This document shows, one piece after another, positions 26,497-36,191 of a stretch of 64,000 bases of DNA. The stretch is taken from the NCBI GenBank assembly GCA_029867005.1, contig CP123443.1, positions 2,604,001-2,668,000 of the forward strand, given 5' to 3'. Position numbers and translations under genes: made by a program. Numbering within the stretch: position 1 is the first letter of the stretch; each line of letters begins with the position of its first letter. Under the pieces are notes generated by a model. It had not been told where the DNA came from. It saw only the letters and a program-made list of their open reading frames with translations, and did not search any database. Source of the stretch: Candidatus Haliotispira prima (GTDB taxonomy: Bacteria; Spirochaetota; Spirochaetia; SP-2023).

Positions 26497-27171
26497 ATGG
26501 GAATACTATCACGCATGTTTAAAATTGGCCAAGCGGAGACCAACCAGCTGCTCGATAAACTGGAGAATCCGGAAAAGATGATCGACCAAGCGATCCGCGA
26601 CCGGGAACAACAGATTGCCGGAGCCCGAGAGGCCATCGTCAAAGTAATCGCGACCGAGAAACAGACCAAAGCCGCGCTGGATCGGGCTCTGCACAACAAG
26701 GATGAATGGGTTGGCAAGGCGGAAATAGCTTTGCGGGCCGAGAAAGAAGACTTGGCAGGCCAGGCTTTGCAGCGTTCGGAAGAATACGAGCGCGAAGCCG
26801 AAACCTACCGGGAGCAGTGGCAGTTGCAACATGCCGAAAGTGCCAAGCTGAAGCAGGCTCTGCGGGAGATGGAGAGTGACTTTGCTTCGCTCAAGCGCGA
26901 GCGCAGTCTGATTGTGGCCCAAAGCAAGACGGCCGAAGTAAAAAAAGATATTTATAACGCTAAGGCCAAGATTGGAAAGTCCAATACGGATGATCTGATT
27001 GAACGCATGAGAGAAAAGGCCCGGCAAAGTTCCTACGAGGCTGATGCCGCCGGTGAACTGATCGAAGACAGCGGTGCCACTTCTCTGGAGAAGGAGTTCG
27101 CCGGTTTGGAGAAACAGCACGTTTCCGGCTCCGTGGCCGAGAAATTGGCGGCGATGAAGGCCAAACTCTAA
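26497..27171 (+). CDS. pspA: PspA/IM30 (Vipp1) family envelope-stress protein
   Basis: 224 residues, predicted all-helical coiled coil. N-terminal amphipathic helix GILSRMFKIGQAETNQLLDKLENP and the PEKMIDQAIRDREQQI segment are typical of the family. Known role: ESCRT-III-like polymers that protect the inner membrane under stress. AGGAGG site. Pairs with the preceding YjfI-like gene. No pspF-type regulator adjacent. Confidence 0.9.
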   Translation: MGILSRMFKIGQAETNQLLDKLENPEKMIDQAIRDREQQIAGAREAIVKVIATEKQTKAALDRALHNKDEWVGKAEIALRAEKEDLAGQALQRSEEYEREAETYREQWQLQHAESAKLKQALREMESDFASLKRERSLIVAQSKTAEVKKDIYNAKAKIGKSNTDDLIERMREKARQSSYEADAAGELIEDSGATSLEKEFAGLEKQHVSGSVAEKLAAMKAKL

Positions 27172-27479
27172 TTCCTGCCTCCATCCCCTCCCTCTGTTTT
27201 GGGCTCTGACCTCCCAACCTCGAATCATTGAGGGAGGCGGTTTTGAGTCCGGACAGGGTTACAAGTTCGACCGGTCGGCCCAAACATAATTTGGGCATAT
27301 TTCGGAAAAGGAAAAAAGGCCCGGATCCCGGATCTGTCTTTAATTGGGGGGCACTGTTTCGGCCTTGCCCCCCATTAGCACGGACAGTTGCTCCGCAGTT
27401 ACTCAACAGTTATTCAAAGGCGGATGAAACCCGGCAGGCAAAGCCTGCCTTTATGGGTCTTTAGGAACTTTATGGGCCT
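27172..27479. terminator. Convergent intergenic region with hairpin
   Basis: 308 bp between pspA and the convergent CDF gene. GGCAGGC (27433-27439), loop AAA, GCCTGCC (27443-27449), then TTTAT: a short terminator-like hairpin usable from both sides. Short GG(T/C)CTTTAGG repeats follow up to the CDF stop. Confidence 0.5.
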
Positions 27480-28679
27480 TTAGGGACGGGTCTTTAGATT
27501 CTCTTTACCTTGATAACCGTAACGGCTTTCAAAAATTTCCAGGGCTTCCGGATTCATACCGAAACCTTCATCTTTTTCGTGGTCCGCGCCAATGTCTTGG
27601 GGTTCCAAGTGGACTACAATGTCAAAGATTTCCGGGATGCGTTCGCGAATGGCCGCCTCGGCCTGCTCGACCAGCACATGGGCCTCGTCCAGACGCAGGT
27701 GGGAAGGAGCCAGCACGTCCAGAATGATTTCGTACAAGTTGCTGACTTTGCGTATGCGGACCCGGTGAGGCTTACTCAGCTCCGGGATGCTGGCCACAGC
27801 CTCAAATACCAAGTGATACTGCCTGGTGCTGTCACTGCTGTCCATCAGTTCGCGGGAACTCTCAAAGAAAATACAGCCGCCGCTGTAGAGTACCCAAAGG
27901 GCCACCCCCAGTGCCAAAAGGTGCTCCAGCATGGGCAACTCGGTCCACAGAGTCAGCCCCAAGCCCAGCAAGACCGAAACAGATAAAATACTGTCATTGA
28001 GCATATTGCGTGCATCAGCCAGCACCATTTTGCTTTTGATGCGCTTGCCAACCCGATACTTATACCAAGCCAGCAATAGCTTGGCCGGCACGGAAATGGC
28101 ACTGACATAGAGGGTGATGGCCCCCGGCAGCCCCAGTCTGCTGTCGGCACTCTGCCACCAGCCAAAGTCGCGTGCCAGCTCTGAGCCGGCACGGAGCAGC
28201 AGTTGCAGGGCACCAAAAATCATGAGCATGGCCATAACTTTGGTGGCAATGGGTTCCACCCGGCCGTAGCCCCACGGATGCTTCGCATCCGGTGGTTGCA
28301 ACAACAGCTTTGCGGTAAACAGACTCACCACGGCGAATGCCGTGTCGGCAAGACTGTCGATGCCATCCCCCAGCAAAGCCAGGGAGCTGCCCAAGACTCC
28401 GGCCAGAAGCTTTAACAGAGACAGTACCCCGTTGCCAAAAATGCTGACCAGTGATACCCTGCGTATTGCGGCGACCCGCTGTCGGTTGGCTGCTACGGCA
28501 AGTGCCTGTCTGTCCGGGTGTCCCCCCCCTTCCGGAATAAGACCCTCACGAGCGGGAGAAGCATTCCCCTCATCTGAGATCACGGGCTGTGATTCTCCAT
28601 TTTTGTTCTCCGATTCCGATGGTTTTGCTTTCCGATTCCGACGGCAAAACAGTGCAAAAACGAAAAGACGAAAAAGCAC
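27480..28679 (-). CDS. Cation diffusion facilitator (CDF) metal transporter
   Basis: 399 residues. About 90 poorly conserved residues lead into six membrane segments. Metal-site region ALLGDGIDSLADT and the HPWGYGRVEPIA motif match the CDF family, as does a second site LADARNMLNDS. The C-terminal cytoplasmic dimerisation domain contains HRVRIRKVSNLYEI. Exports Zn, Fe or Mn; the first site has GDGIDSLAD rather than the Zn-type H..D pair, so Mn or Fe is possible. Confidence 0.85.
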   Translation of the reverse strand: MLFRLFVFALFCRRNRKAKPSESENKNGESQPVISDEGNASPAREGLIPEGGGHPDRQALAVAANRQRVAAIRRVSLVSIFGNGVLSLLKLLAGVLGSSLALLGDGIDSLADTAFAVVSLFTAKLLLQPPDAKHPWGYGRVEPIATKVMAMLMIFGALQLLLRAGSELARDFGWWQSADSRLGLPGAITLYVSAISVPAKLLLAWYKYRVGKRIKSKMVLADARNMLNDSILSVSVLLGLGLTLWTELPMLEHLLALGVALWVLYSGGCIFFESSRELMDSSDSTRQYHLVFEAVASIPELSKPHRVRIRKVSNLYEIILDVLAPSHLRLDEAHVLVEQAEAAIRERIPEIFDIVVHLEPQDIGADHEKDEGFGMNPEALEIFESRYGYQGKENLKTRP

Positions 28680-29080
28680 GAAGACACCGCCAAAAAACCA
28701 AAGCTCCCCAATGATACTATAAAAAAAAGATTTTGTCCTTATTTTGTCTGTTTCAAAGCTACATTTTCTTTTTATAATTGATTTTGTATTTGATTTTCAA
28801 AGTCATAAATTGGACAACGGTCGGAGATACCTGCCCAACTTTGGATTTTAGACAGACCGGTGCCATCCGGTCCATAGTTAGAAAGGCTCGAATACCCCAC
28901 CCCGATCGGAAGTCCCGGTATCCGCCGGAAACCTGTACCAATTGGCAGGGCGTTTTTTTATCTGCGCGGAAATCACGCCCGATTCCGCTTCCCTCAAGAG
29001 GGAGAATGACGATAATTGCCGGTTTCGGTCATATTCCCGGCATATTCCATACAGAGGTACCGTTGCCGGAAGGGTGGCGA
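28680..29080. promoter_or_regulatory. Divergent intergenic region, CDF / ftsI
   Basis: 400 bp. Its first 120 bp are AT-rich, with TATAAT near 28773. The ftsI frame is open through 28778-29080, but that translation is proline/arginine-rich and unlike any FtsI N-terminus, so I treat it as untranslated leader. Confidence 0.45.
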
Positions 29081-31114
29081 ATGAGTTACTCCAATCGTAT
29101 TCTAATTTTCTATATCGTTGTTGCATTTCTGTTGACCGTAATGGTTTTGGGGAAGTTCAGTGACCTGATGCTCCGTGAAGAAAGCTCCGGTTACAATAGC
29201 ATTAAAACCAAGCCACAAGTGGTGCGCGGCTCCATCTTTGACCGCAACGGCAAGCTGCTCGCCAATCAGATCAAACGCCATTCGCTGGATGTCTGGCTGC
29301 CCAGTGTGCGTGACTTTAGACTCAGCAGCCGGATCATTGCCCCCATCCTGAAAATGGATGCAGAGCAACTCTACCAACGCCTGATGAACTCGCAGCGCAA
29401 CTACATGTGGATCAAGCGTTTTCTGAGTGAGCGCGAGGCCGAGGAACTGGGCAAGCATATCGCCCGAGGCGAGCTGTCCGGTTTCAAGTTGAGCGAAGAA
29501 TACAAACGCTACTACCCCCTGGGCGAACTGGCCTCCCATCTGATCGGTTTCACGAACATCGATAACGTCGGCCTGGACGGAGTGGAACGCAGCCTGGAAA
29601 GCTGGCTCAACCCCAAAGACAGCGAGATCCCGGACGGCATAAGCAGCTCGGGCAATTCCCGGCACAATGTCCTCTACGGCAACAAAGTCTACCTTTCCAT
29701 CGACATCGATACCCAGTACATCATCGACAAAATCGCACGCAAGACCATGATTGCCACCAAGGCCGACTATCTGGTCTCGATGCTGATGGATGCCCGCACC
29801 GGTGCCTTAGTGGCCTTCGTCAGTCTGCCGGAATACGACCCCAATCTGTTCAACCGCTATCCCAATGAAGTGCTGCGCAACCAAGCTATCAGCACGGCCT
29901 ACGAGCCCGGTTCAGTCTTTAAAATCTACACCATGGCAGCCATGCTTGATGAGAAGGCCCTCAACGTCAACCACATCTTTGACATCAATACAGTCTACGA
30001 CCCGCCGGCCTTTCAGCGCAATAATATACAGCCGATCCGTGATGTGACCCTCCACGGGGCCCTCTCGGCCACCGAAGTATTGATCTATTCCAGCAATGTC
30101 GGCATGGCTACGGCCTCCGAAAACATCAGCCGCGAGGCCCTCTACAACAAACTGCGGCTTTTCGGCTTCAGCAAGACGACCGGTATCCAGCTGCCCGGTG
30201 AGTCCAACGGCATTCTCAAGCGGTCTTCGCAGTGGTCCATTCGCTCAAAGCCAACTATAGCCTTTGGTCAGGAAATCGGGGTCTCCGCCATCCAGATGGT
30301 GCGGGCGGCCACCGTCTTCACCAACGGCGGCATGCTGCTGGCACCCATTATCATCGACCGCATCGAAGAACCAAACGGCGACATCCGGCTGCAAAGCAGC
30401 CGGCAGCCCGAATACGAGGTGATTTCACCAATTACTGCAAAAAATATGTTGTTGATGATGGAGCAGGTTGTGGCCTCGGACTTAGGCACTATGCGCGGTT
30501 CGCGCGTAGAGGGGTTGCGGATTTCCGGCAAGTCGGGAACGGCCCAGGTCATCAATCCCAAGACCAGACAGTATTACCCGGAACGGGTCAACAGCTCCGC
30601 CATTGCTATCTTCCCCACAGATGACCCGCACTTCATTTTGTACATCAACATTTTTAACCCTAAAAGCAAAGTGCGCTACGGCGGACGTTTGGTATCGCCC
30701 ATGGTCACGGAGGCCATCAGCGAGTTGACGACCCACTATAACCTGCCTCTCAAGGGCAATCGCATCGCCTATTTCAATGAGGATGTCCAAACTTTAATCG
30801 ATAAGGAATTGCAGAAAACCCACAAGCAGAGCCTGAGTCGGTCATTACAGCAACTGCCGGACCTGCGCGGCCTGCCCAAGCGAAAACTTCTCCCGTTGCT
30901 TCATATTCCGGGCCTGATTGTTCAGATTATCGGCGAGGGCCATGTGATGCGTCAGAATCTGCCCCCGGGCACGGAGCTTCCCCAAGTACAAGTTCGTACC
31001 CGCACCCAAAATCAAGACCAAGACGGAAGCGGAAGCGGACCCGTCGGTTCCGGGCAGACGTCCCCGCCGGATTCGGAGCCTGAGCCATTGCTATTAAAAG
31101 TCTGGTTACAATGA
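29081..31114 (+). CDS. ftsI: FtsI/PBP-type peptidoglycan transpeptidase with PASTA domain
   Basis: 677 residues from the ATG at 29081 (GGAAGGGTGG upstream). N-terminal membrane anchor ILIFYIVVAFLLTVMVLG, then the dimerisation domain (RGSIFDRNGKLLANQ). Transpeptidase motifs: SVFK (Ser278-Lys281), SSN (337-339) and KSGT (484-487). A PASTA domain follows (about 585-630, LPDLRGLPKRKLLPLL... VMRQNLPPGTELP) and the tail is Q/D/G/S-rich. Cross-links septal peptidoglycan. The usual dcw neighbours are absent from this window. Confidence 0.88.
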   Translation: MSYSNRILIFYIVVAFLLTVMVLGKFSDLMLREESSGYNSIKTKPQVVRGSIFDRNGKLLANQIKRHSLDVWLPSVRDFRLSSRIIAPILKMDAEQLYQRLMNSQRNYMWIKRFLSEREAEELGKHIARGELSGFKLSEEYKRYYPLGELASHLIGFTNIDNVGLDGVERSLESWLNPKDSEIPDGISSSGNSRHNVLYGNKVYLSIDIDTQYIIDKIARKTMIATKADYLVSMLMDARTGALVAFVSLPEYDPNLFNRYPNEVLRNQAISTAYEPGSVFKIYTMAAMLDEKALNVNHIFDINTVYDPPAFQRNNIQPIRDVTLHGALSATEVLIYSSNVGMATASENISREALYNKLRLFGFSKTTGIQLPGESNGILKRSSQWSIRSKPTIAFGQEIGVSAIQMVRAATVFTNGGMLLAPIIIDRIEEPNGDIRLQSSRQPEYEVISPITAKNMLLMMEQVVASDLGTMRGSRVEGLRISGKSGTAQVINPKTRQYYPERVNSSAIAIFPTDDPHFILYINIFNPKSKVRYGGRLVSPMVTEAISELTTHYNLPLKGNRIAYFNEDVQTLIDKELQKTHKQSLSRSLQQLPDLRGLPKRKLLPLLHIPGLIVQIIGEGHVMRQNLPPGTELPQVQVRTRTQNQDQDGSGSGPVGSGQTSPPDSEPEPLLLKVWLQ

Positions 31115-31163
31115 GCCAATTCAGTCATAATCCTTCTGCGTAAGTTGGGGAGAGTTTTTGTTT

Positions 31164-33296
31164 ATGTTTGTTTCAGAGGACCACACGCGATATAACCATG
31201 AGACACAAAACCAACAGGACAGTCCGAACGTAACAGCCCACCCGGCAGAGCCTGTCACGGAAACCTCCGGAATCCTGCCGGACTGGAATTGGCAGGGCAG
31301 CCTGAGCCTAAGCAATTTCCGCCACAACTGTGAGGTGCTGAGGCCCCGGGCTCCGGAGTTGGTTCAACAATTGGAGAGTTGTCCGTTTCCGCCAAATTTT
31401 TCCGGGAACCCGGCCGCCCCCGGAACCGGGGAGAGTAAAATGGCCGCAACCGGAAACAGAACGGACTCCGGTATAACCGAGATGGCCGCTCAGGCGGCGG
31501 CCATCAGCGTCCGGCGCAGCCGAGACGGACACTGGGTCCTGCACTTCCGGGACAAGCCTCTGTACTCGCGTTACCGGCCCCTCGAAGAATGCCGAAAGTG
31601 GATAGAAAAGGACCTGCGCAAGGAAACGAATGCGGCCATTTTTGCCGGTTTCGGCTTGGGCTACCAGATCGAAGAGTTGTTGCGCCATCGCTCCAAGGCC
31701 CTGATCCTCTTGGTTGAGCCCGGCTATGCCCTGTTTAAAGCAGCCCTGTGCCTACGCGACCTGAGCGGGCTGCTCTCCAACACCTGTTTTTTTTGCTCCG
31801 TGGGCCCGGCAGCGAACCTCGAACTCTACCTGCATCACTTTTCCGAACGCAATTTCCAGTTTTATCAGTTGCAGGCTCTCTACAATTGCCAACACAAATT
31901 TTACCAACCGCTGCAACGCCGTATCTTCAATCTGCTCAGCCGTTTCCGCATCAATACCAATACCTTAAATCGCTTTGGTCGGCTGTGGGTACGGAACATG
32001 GCCATGAATCTCCGTTATGTGGCCGACACCGCCGATGTTGCGGTATTCTACCAACGTTTTCGGGGTCTGCCCTTCCTGCTGATTGCGGCAGGCCCTTCAC
32101 TGGAGGCCCTGCTGCCCTCCTTGGACCGGTTGCGTCAACGTTTCGTACTGCTGGCCGTGGATACAGCTTTGGGCCTGCTGCTCCGACAGGGCATCGAACC
32201 CGATTTTGTCGTCAGCGTAGACCCTCAACTTTTAAATGCCCGGCATTTTGATTTTTGTGAATCGCCCAACTCCATTCTGGTTTCGGAATCCTGTATCTAC
32301 CCGACGATCTTTCAGCGTCGCTGGGGTTTCCGCGCTTTGTTTCATTCCCACTTTCCACTGATGGAGCGGCTGGAGAAGCACTTGGCCGAGGAAGACGGTA
32401 CGGGAGTCGGACGCTTTGGCCAAGTGCGCAGCGGCGGCTCGGTAGCCACCGCTGCCTGGGACTTTGCCCGCAACTGCAAGGCTTCGGCCCTCTATGTTGC
32501 CGGTCTGGACTTGTCCTACCCCACCCTGCGCTCGCACTGCCCCGGAACCTTGTCCCAGTCTCAAAGCCTGATTCGCGGCAAACGTCTGGAACCTATCGAA
32601 CATATAAACTGGCGCGTCACCATCTCTGCCGGGGCCCGGCAGGTCGACAGCTGGCAAGGGCCCGAGTTGAAAGTACTCAGTGACAAACGCATGAATGTCT
32701 ATCGCAACTGGCTGGAAGAAAGCCTGCGGAATCTGGCTCTGGCCGAAAAATCGGGTGTCGAACCCTGGCCCAACTTCGTTATTGACGGCTCCGAAGGCCA
32801 CGCCGCAAAGATTAAAGGCATGAAACTGATCCGGCTGGAGGACGCTTTGAAGCAACCGGAATGCCGCCCGGAAATCACACAGCGGATTGATTCTGTCCGA
32901 GGGACCATCCGGGAACAGCAAGCGCAGGGCCTCAGTAAGCCGTCAGGCTACCGGGACAAACTCTTGAAAGCCTTAGACGGACTGCTTCGGGAAGTGCGCG
33001 ATATCCATCGCTGGAGCGCGGAACTGTTGGCATTGCTTTGCTACAACCGCCGCAGCAAGAGCCAGCAAAAACGCTTGCAGGAACTACAGGGCAAAATCTC
33101 CCGGTCACCCAGCCGCAGCATCCTCAGTTTCTTTTTCACCGAAACCCTCTCGCAAATGGTGGGGCGCAGCCCGGAACAATTGGAGGCGGGGCAGCCGGAA
33201 CGCGAACGCCTGCAAATCTATCAACGCTTCTATCTTTCAAGTAAATTTCACATATACTGGCTTGAGATTGCATACAGACAACTGTCTCAACTATGA
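31164..33296 (+). CDS. Maf-family motility-associated glycosyltransferase (DUF115)
   Basis: About 710 residues from the ATG at 31164 (GGGGAGAG upstream). The central domain has the MptE-like/DUF115 signature PFLLIAAGPSLEALLPSL, then VLLAVDTALGLLLRQGIEPDFVVSVDP and the later GGSVATAAWDFARN... GLDLSYP. Maf proteins transfer pseudaminic or legionaminic acid to flagellin Ser/Thr. The pse operon 20 kb away in this window supports that role. C-terminal ~150 residues are helical. An N-terminal stretch (about 85-115) is low-complexity P/G/N-rich. Confidence 0.82.
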   Translation: MFVSEDHTRYNHETQNQQDSPNVTAHPAEPVTETSGILPDWNWQGSLSLSNFRHNCEVLRPRAPELVQQLESCPFPPNFSGNPAAPGTGESKMAATGNRTDSGITEMAAQAAAISVRRSRDGHWVLHFRDKPLYSRYRPLEECRKWIEKDLRKETNAAIFAGFGLGYQIEELLRHRSKALILLVEPGYALFKAALCLRDLSGLLSNTCFFCSVGPAANLELYLHHFSERNFQFYQLQALYNCQHKFYQPLQRRIFNLLSRFRINTNTLNRFGRLWVRNMAMNLRYVADTADVAVFYQRFRGLPFLLIAAGPSLEALLPSLDRLRQRFVLLAVDTALGLLLRQGIEPDFVVSVDPQLLNARHFDFCESPNSILVSESCIYPTIFQRRWGFRALFHSHFPLMERLEKHLAEEDGTGVGRFGQVRSGGSVATAAWDFARNCKASALYVAGLDLSYPTLRSHCPGTLSQSQSLIRGKRLEPIEHINWRVTISAGARQVDSWQGPELKVLSDKRMNVYRNWLEESLRNLALAEKSGVEPWPNFVIDGSEGHAAKIKGMKLIRLEDALKQPECRPEITQRIDSVRGTIREQQAQGLSKPSGYRDKLLKALDGLLREVRDIHRWSAELLALLCYNRRSKSQQKRLQELQGKISRSPSRSILSFFFTETLSQMVGRSPEQLEAGQPERERLQIYQRFYLSSKFHIYWLEIAYRQLSQL

Positions 33297-33550
33297 ATTG
33301 CACTTATTGCCAGAAAGGTATTGTCTTGGTAAAGTAGATCATGCTATATTATTGGGGCAGCAGGTGATTAGAATAGCCAAACTGAGGTGAAGCCAAGCCA
33401 TTGACGGAAGTCCTTCTGTCTGTTTCTGATTCTGTCAGGATGTAATGACTGGTTCCAAAGTGATTTGGCGGTTTTTATCCGGCTTTGGCCATGATTTGTG
33501 TTGTTTACTACAAGAATTTGCTCCGTACAATTATAGAAAGGATTACAAAT

Positions 33551-34066
33551 ATGAGAATCTTTCATTCCGATTTATTTAGAATCTCCGGCCTGATATTGCT
33601 GTTGAGTGCCGGCGTTATGCTGTCGGGTGTCCGGCCTTGGGGGTTGTACGCTCAGTCAGACAAGGGAATCACCGCCTACCTGAGCAACCGTGACCGCGGT
33701 TTTTACAATGATTTGCGCAAGGATCTGAGTTCCGACAGCCGACGCTATCGCACAAAAGTCACCGTAAAGAGTTTGGCCGAACTCCCGTCGTCTCTGAATG
33801 CCTCGGACGGTAAGGTTCTGATCGTGGCCTACGAGAGTGAAGCAGCAATAGTCACCAAGACTCTGGCCCGATCCGTGGGAACAAAGGGCACAAAAGAAAC
33901 AAAAGGGGCCAAAGGAGCGGATGTGGTATTGTGGTTGGTGGCCAAGGGGAAAACACCGAGTCTGCCGAAACAGATTTCCGGCTTTGATGCCGTCACCAGT
34001 CCCTCCGCCGAAGATCCGGCCGAACATGCCTACCGCAATAAATTGCGGGCCAAACTATTTCGCTAA
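33551..34066 (+). CDS. Small exported protein, unknown
   Basis: 171 residues from the ATG at 33551 (GAAAGGA site). Signal peptide ISGLILLLSAGVMLSG... GLYAQ. The mature part has one predicted alpha/beta unit (KVLIVAYESEAAIVTKTLA) and a KGTKETKGAKG low-complexity loop. No family recognised. Confidence 0.55.
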   Translation: MRIFHSDLFRISGLILLLSAGVMLSGVRPWGLYAQSDKGITAYLSNRDRGFYNDLRKDLSSDSRRYRTKVTVKSLAELPSSLNASDGKVLIVAYESEAAIVTKTLARSVGTKGTKETKGAKGADVVLWLVAKGKTPSLPKQISGFDAVTSPSAEDPAEHAYRNKLRAKLFR

Positions 34067-34193
34067 ACTATGTCACTAAGCCCCGGCGGCGGTTTGTTTC
34101 TGCTCGGCTTGCAAATCTGTTTGGACTTTCCCGGAGACAACGTTCTCGTTCCGGAGAAGTCCGGAGTGGGGGCCCGAAAGGTAAAGACACCGT

Positions 34194-34538
34194 ATGAAAC
34201 GCCAAGCCCCATCATTTCTTTGCAATAGTTGCGGGACAGAGACCACCTCAGATGTGGATAGTTGCCCCAGTTGTGGTGCCCTCTTTGGTAATTTGGTTCA
34301 CTGCTCTCAGTGTCACCACGAAGCTAAAGAGCACAAATTCTTCGATGGCTGCCCCAAATGCGGCTATATGAGCTCCAAAAAATCCAGGCGAGGCCTCGGA
34401 CGCAGAAAGAAAGCCGCCACAGAATTGCAGGAAGAACTGCCACAGAGTTCTTTTAATCCCTTGGTATTTGCCCTGACCATGGCCTTTTTTCTTCTGCTCC
34501 TGCTCGCTTTGCTGCGGATTTATAACGGGCCTTTATAA
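34194..34538 (+). CDS. Zinc-ribbon membrane protein
   Basis: 114 residues. Zinc-ribbon motifs CNSCG and CPSCG (residues 9-31), then CSQCH and CPKCG, then a basic segment KKSRRGLGRRKKA and one C-terminal membrane helix (LVFALTMAFFLLLLLALLRIY). Tail-anchored topology with a cytosolic metal-binding head is inferred. Function unknown. Confidence 0.6.
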   Translation: MKRQAPSFLCNSCGTETTSDVDSCPSCGALFGNLVHCSQCHHEAKEHKFFDGCPKCGYMSSKKSRRGLGRRKKAATELQEELPQSSFNPLVFALTMAFFLLLLLALLRIYNGPL

Positions 34539-34611
34539 TGGACTGTTATGATGCACTGCTATAATAGACTGTTATAATGGACTTCGATAACGGGCCATTG
34601 TGATGAAGTAC
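34521..34611 (+). repeat. Degenerate 13-bp tandem repeat carrying TATAAT
   Basis: About seven successive 13-bp units of the form TATAATGGACTGT, starting at the 3' end of the zinc-ribbon gene: 34521, 34534, 34547, 34560, 34573, 34586, 34599. Several contain a perfect -10 hexamer. The remaining ~250 bp to the next gene holds nothing recognised. Confidence 0.65.
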
Positions 34612-34862
34612 GGTGATGATAAATTTCTGTGACGGACTGCCGTAACGGAGTGCTGTAATTTTTGCTCTCCGGATTTCTTTACCTTTCTGTCTTTGTCTTT
34701 ACGGTCCGAAGAAGCCGGAATTTTCTGCCTCATTTTCACTGTGGCAGGCCACATGTAACAGTCCAATGAACCGAATATAGCGGCAAGGAACAAGAAGTAG
34801 TGGATAGTGAGCAATAGATAAGGTCAAGTGGATAATAAAATAGGATTGGGGAGATACGTCCA

Positions 34863-35963
34863 GTGTTAAAGAACCGCCGTTTGCGTTTGTGCACATTGTT
34901 GCTGTTGTGGAACTGGGCATTTTTGGCAATCGTTTCACTGCCGGATTCCGGGGCTGAATCTGCCGAGTCTGACCGGACTGTCACGGCCCCGACCGATATA
35001 GCTCCGGCATCCCATACGGAGGCGGCTTTGCATGCCGGGGGCAAGCGTGGTGCCCGGCTGGAAGACGTGGCTATCGCCGTGTATCACGAACAGGCCAACT
35101 TTCAATTGTCACCGATATACTATGCCCAAGTCAATGGGCTTTATACTGCGCAGGGCATACGCTTGACCCTGTACTATGCCGGCTCGACAGAAGAGGTGCT
35201 GCGCCTGTTGGAGCAGGGCCGTGTTCACGGTGCTCTTATGCCTCCTGTCAGCATCGTGCGTGCCATTTACCAGAACCGGCAACTGGGCATTTTTATGCAA
35301 TACATGCATCAGGCTCCCTACGCCATCGTTGCCGCTTCCGTCCCCAACTTAAATGACCCAAGTCATTTGGTCGGCAAGCGCATTGGCTTTGCCGTGGCCG
35401 ATTATGATGCGCGTTTGGCTTTGATGTTATTCCTCAAACGCTACGAATTAACCCGAGGGGTAGACATAATCCAGACCCCGATCGACCCGATCAACAGCCT
35501 GCTGAACCTGAATTTAGATGCGGCCATTACCAATCGTATCCAGGTGACGGGGCTGCTCGACGGCCAGGATTTTCCTTATTTTCTGTGGCAGGTTATCCGC
35601 AAGGGGGACCAGGCCCTGCCGGGCGATGCCTTTGTGGCAATGCGAAGTTATCTCAGTGACCAGAACCGAGCTTTGTTGCGCCGCTTTGCGCGCGCTACTT
35701 TGGAAGGTATGCAGGTTCTGGTGCGCAATCCCGACCGTTCGGCTTGGGATGTGGTGCTCCCTTACCAAGAGGAGTTCAGCGTCAACCAAATTGCCATCCT
35801 GCAAAAAGAGTTGAACCTGCTGGGGGACCATCTGCTGGGACAGCAGGATTTTACGAAGCTGGGTACCGCTGACGCGAAGGAATACCTGTTCCTGTTGGAC
35901 AAGATGGTGGAGATGGGCCTCATCACGGACACGGTGCCGGCCAACCGCCTCTTCGTCTTTTAA
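34863..35963 (+). CDS. ABC substrate-binding protein, NMT1/THI5-like
   Basis: 366 residues, GTG start. Signal peptide RLCTLLLLWNWAFLAIVSL. Type 2 periplasmic-binding domain: SPIYYAQVNGLYTAQGIRLTL, EQGRVHGALMPPVSIV, VGKRIGFAVADYDARLALM and DAAITNRIQV, the pattern of pyrimidine/sulfonate-binding proteins. No permease or ATPase adjacent; the ThiXYZ-like operon at 49-52 kb has its own binding protein. Its last ~270 bp are repeated at 38616-38888 on the far side of an inserted defence pair. Confidence 0.78.
   Translation: MLKNRRLRLCTLLLLWNWAFLAIVSLPDSGAESAESDRTVTAPTDIAPASHTEAALHAGGKRGARLEDVAIAVYHEQANFQLSPIYYAQVNGLYTAQGIRLTLYYAGSTEEVLRLLEQGRVHGALMPPVSIVRAIYQNRQLGIFMQYMHQAPYAIVAASVPNLNDPSHLVGKRIGFAVADYDARLALMLFLKRYELTRGVDIIQTPIDPINSLLNLNLDAAITNRIQVTGLLDGQDFPYFLWQVIRKGDQALPGDAFVAMRSYLSDQNRALLRRFARATLEGMQVLVRNPDRSAWDVVLPYQEEFSVNQIAILQKELNLLGDHLLGQQDFTKLGTADAKEYLFLLDKMVEMGLITDTVPANRLFVF
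35691..35963 (+). repeat. Direct repeat, left copy (3' end of binding-protein gene)
   Basis: Matches 38616-38888 without gaps (constant offset 2925). Inside the coding part the differences are silent (GAA/GAG, CTC/CTG, CTG/TTG, AAG/AAA, GTG/GTC, GGC/GGT) plus TAA/TGA at the stop; one Ala/Thr difference lies at the repeat edge. Confidence 0.9.
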
Positions 35964-36191
35964 TTGTGCAAATAGCGCACGGCCAGTGGGTAATACGCAC
36001 ATCGCGAAAATGTGCTATGGCACAAATCGGGCAGAGTTTCCGCATGGCGGTTTGAAGCGGAGATTCCTAATTACACAAATTTCCCGAACTTTTCGGCAAA
36101 CTCACCCTCACAAAGTCTGTTCATCAACAATCTTGCAGACACTTTTTGCATTGCGCTGTATTTCCAATCTATCACTGAGAGCTTTATAATA

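Noticed and set aside
28778..29080. N-terminal extension of FtsI to 778 residues
   Set aside because: The extra 101 codons look non-coding, while ATG 29081 has a ribosome site and directly precedes the membrane anchor.
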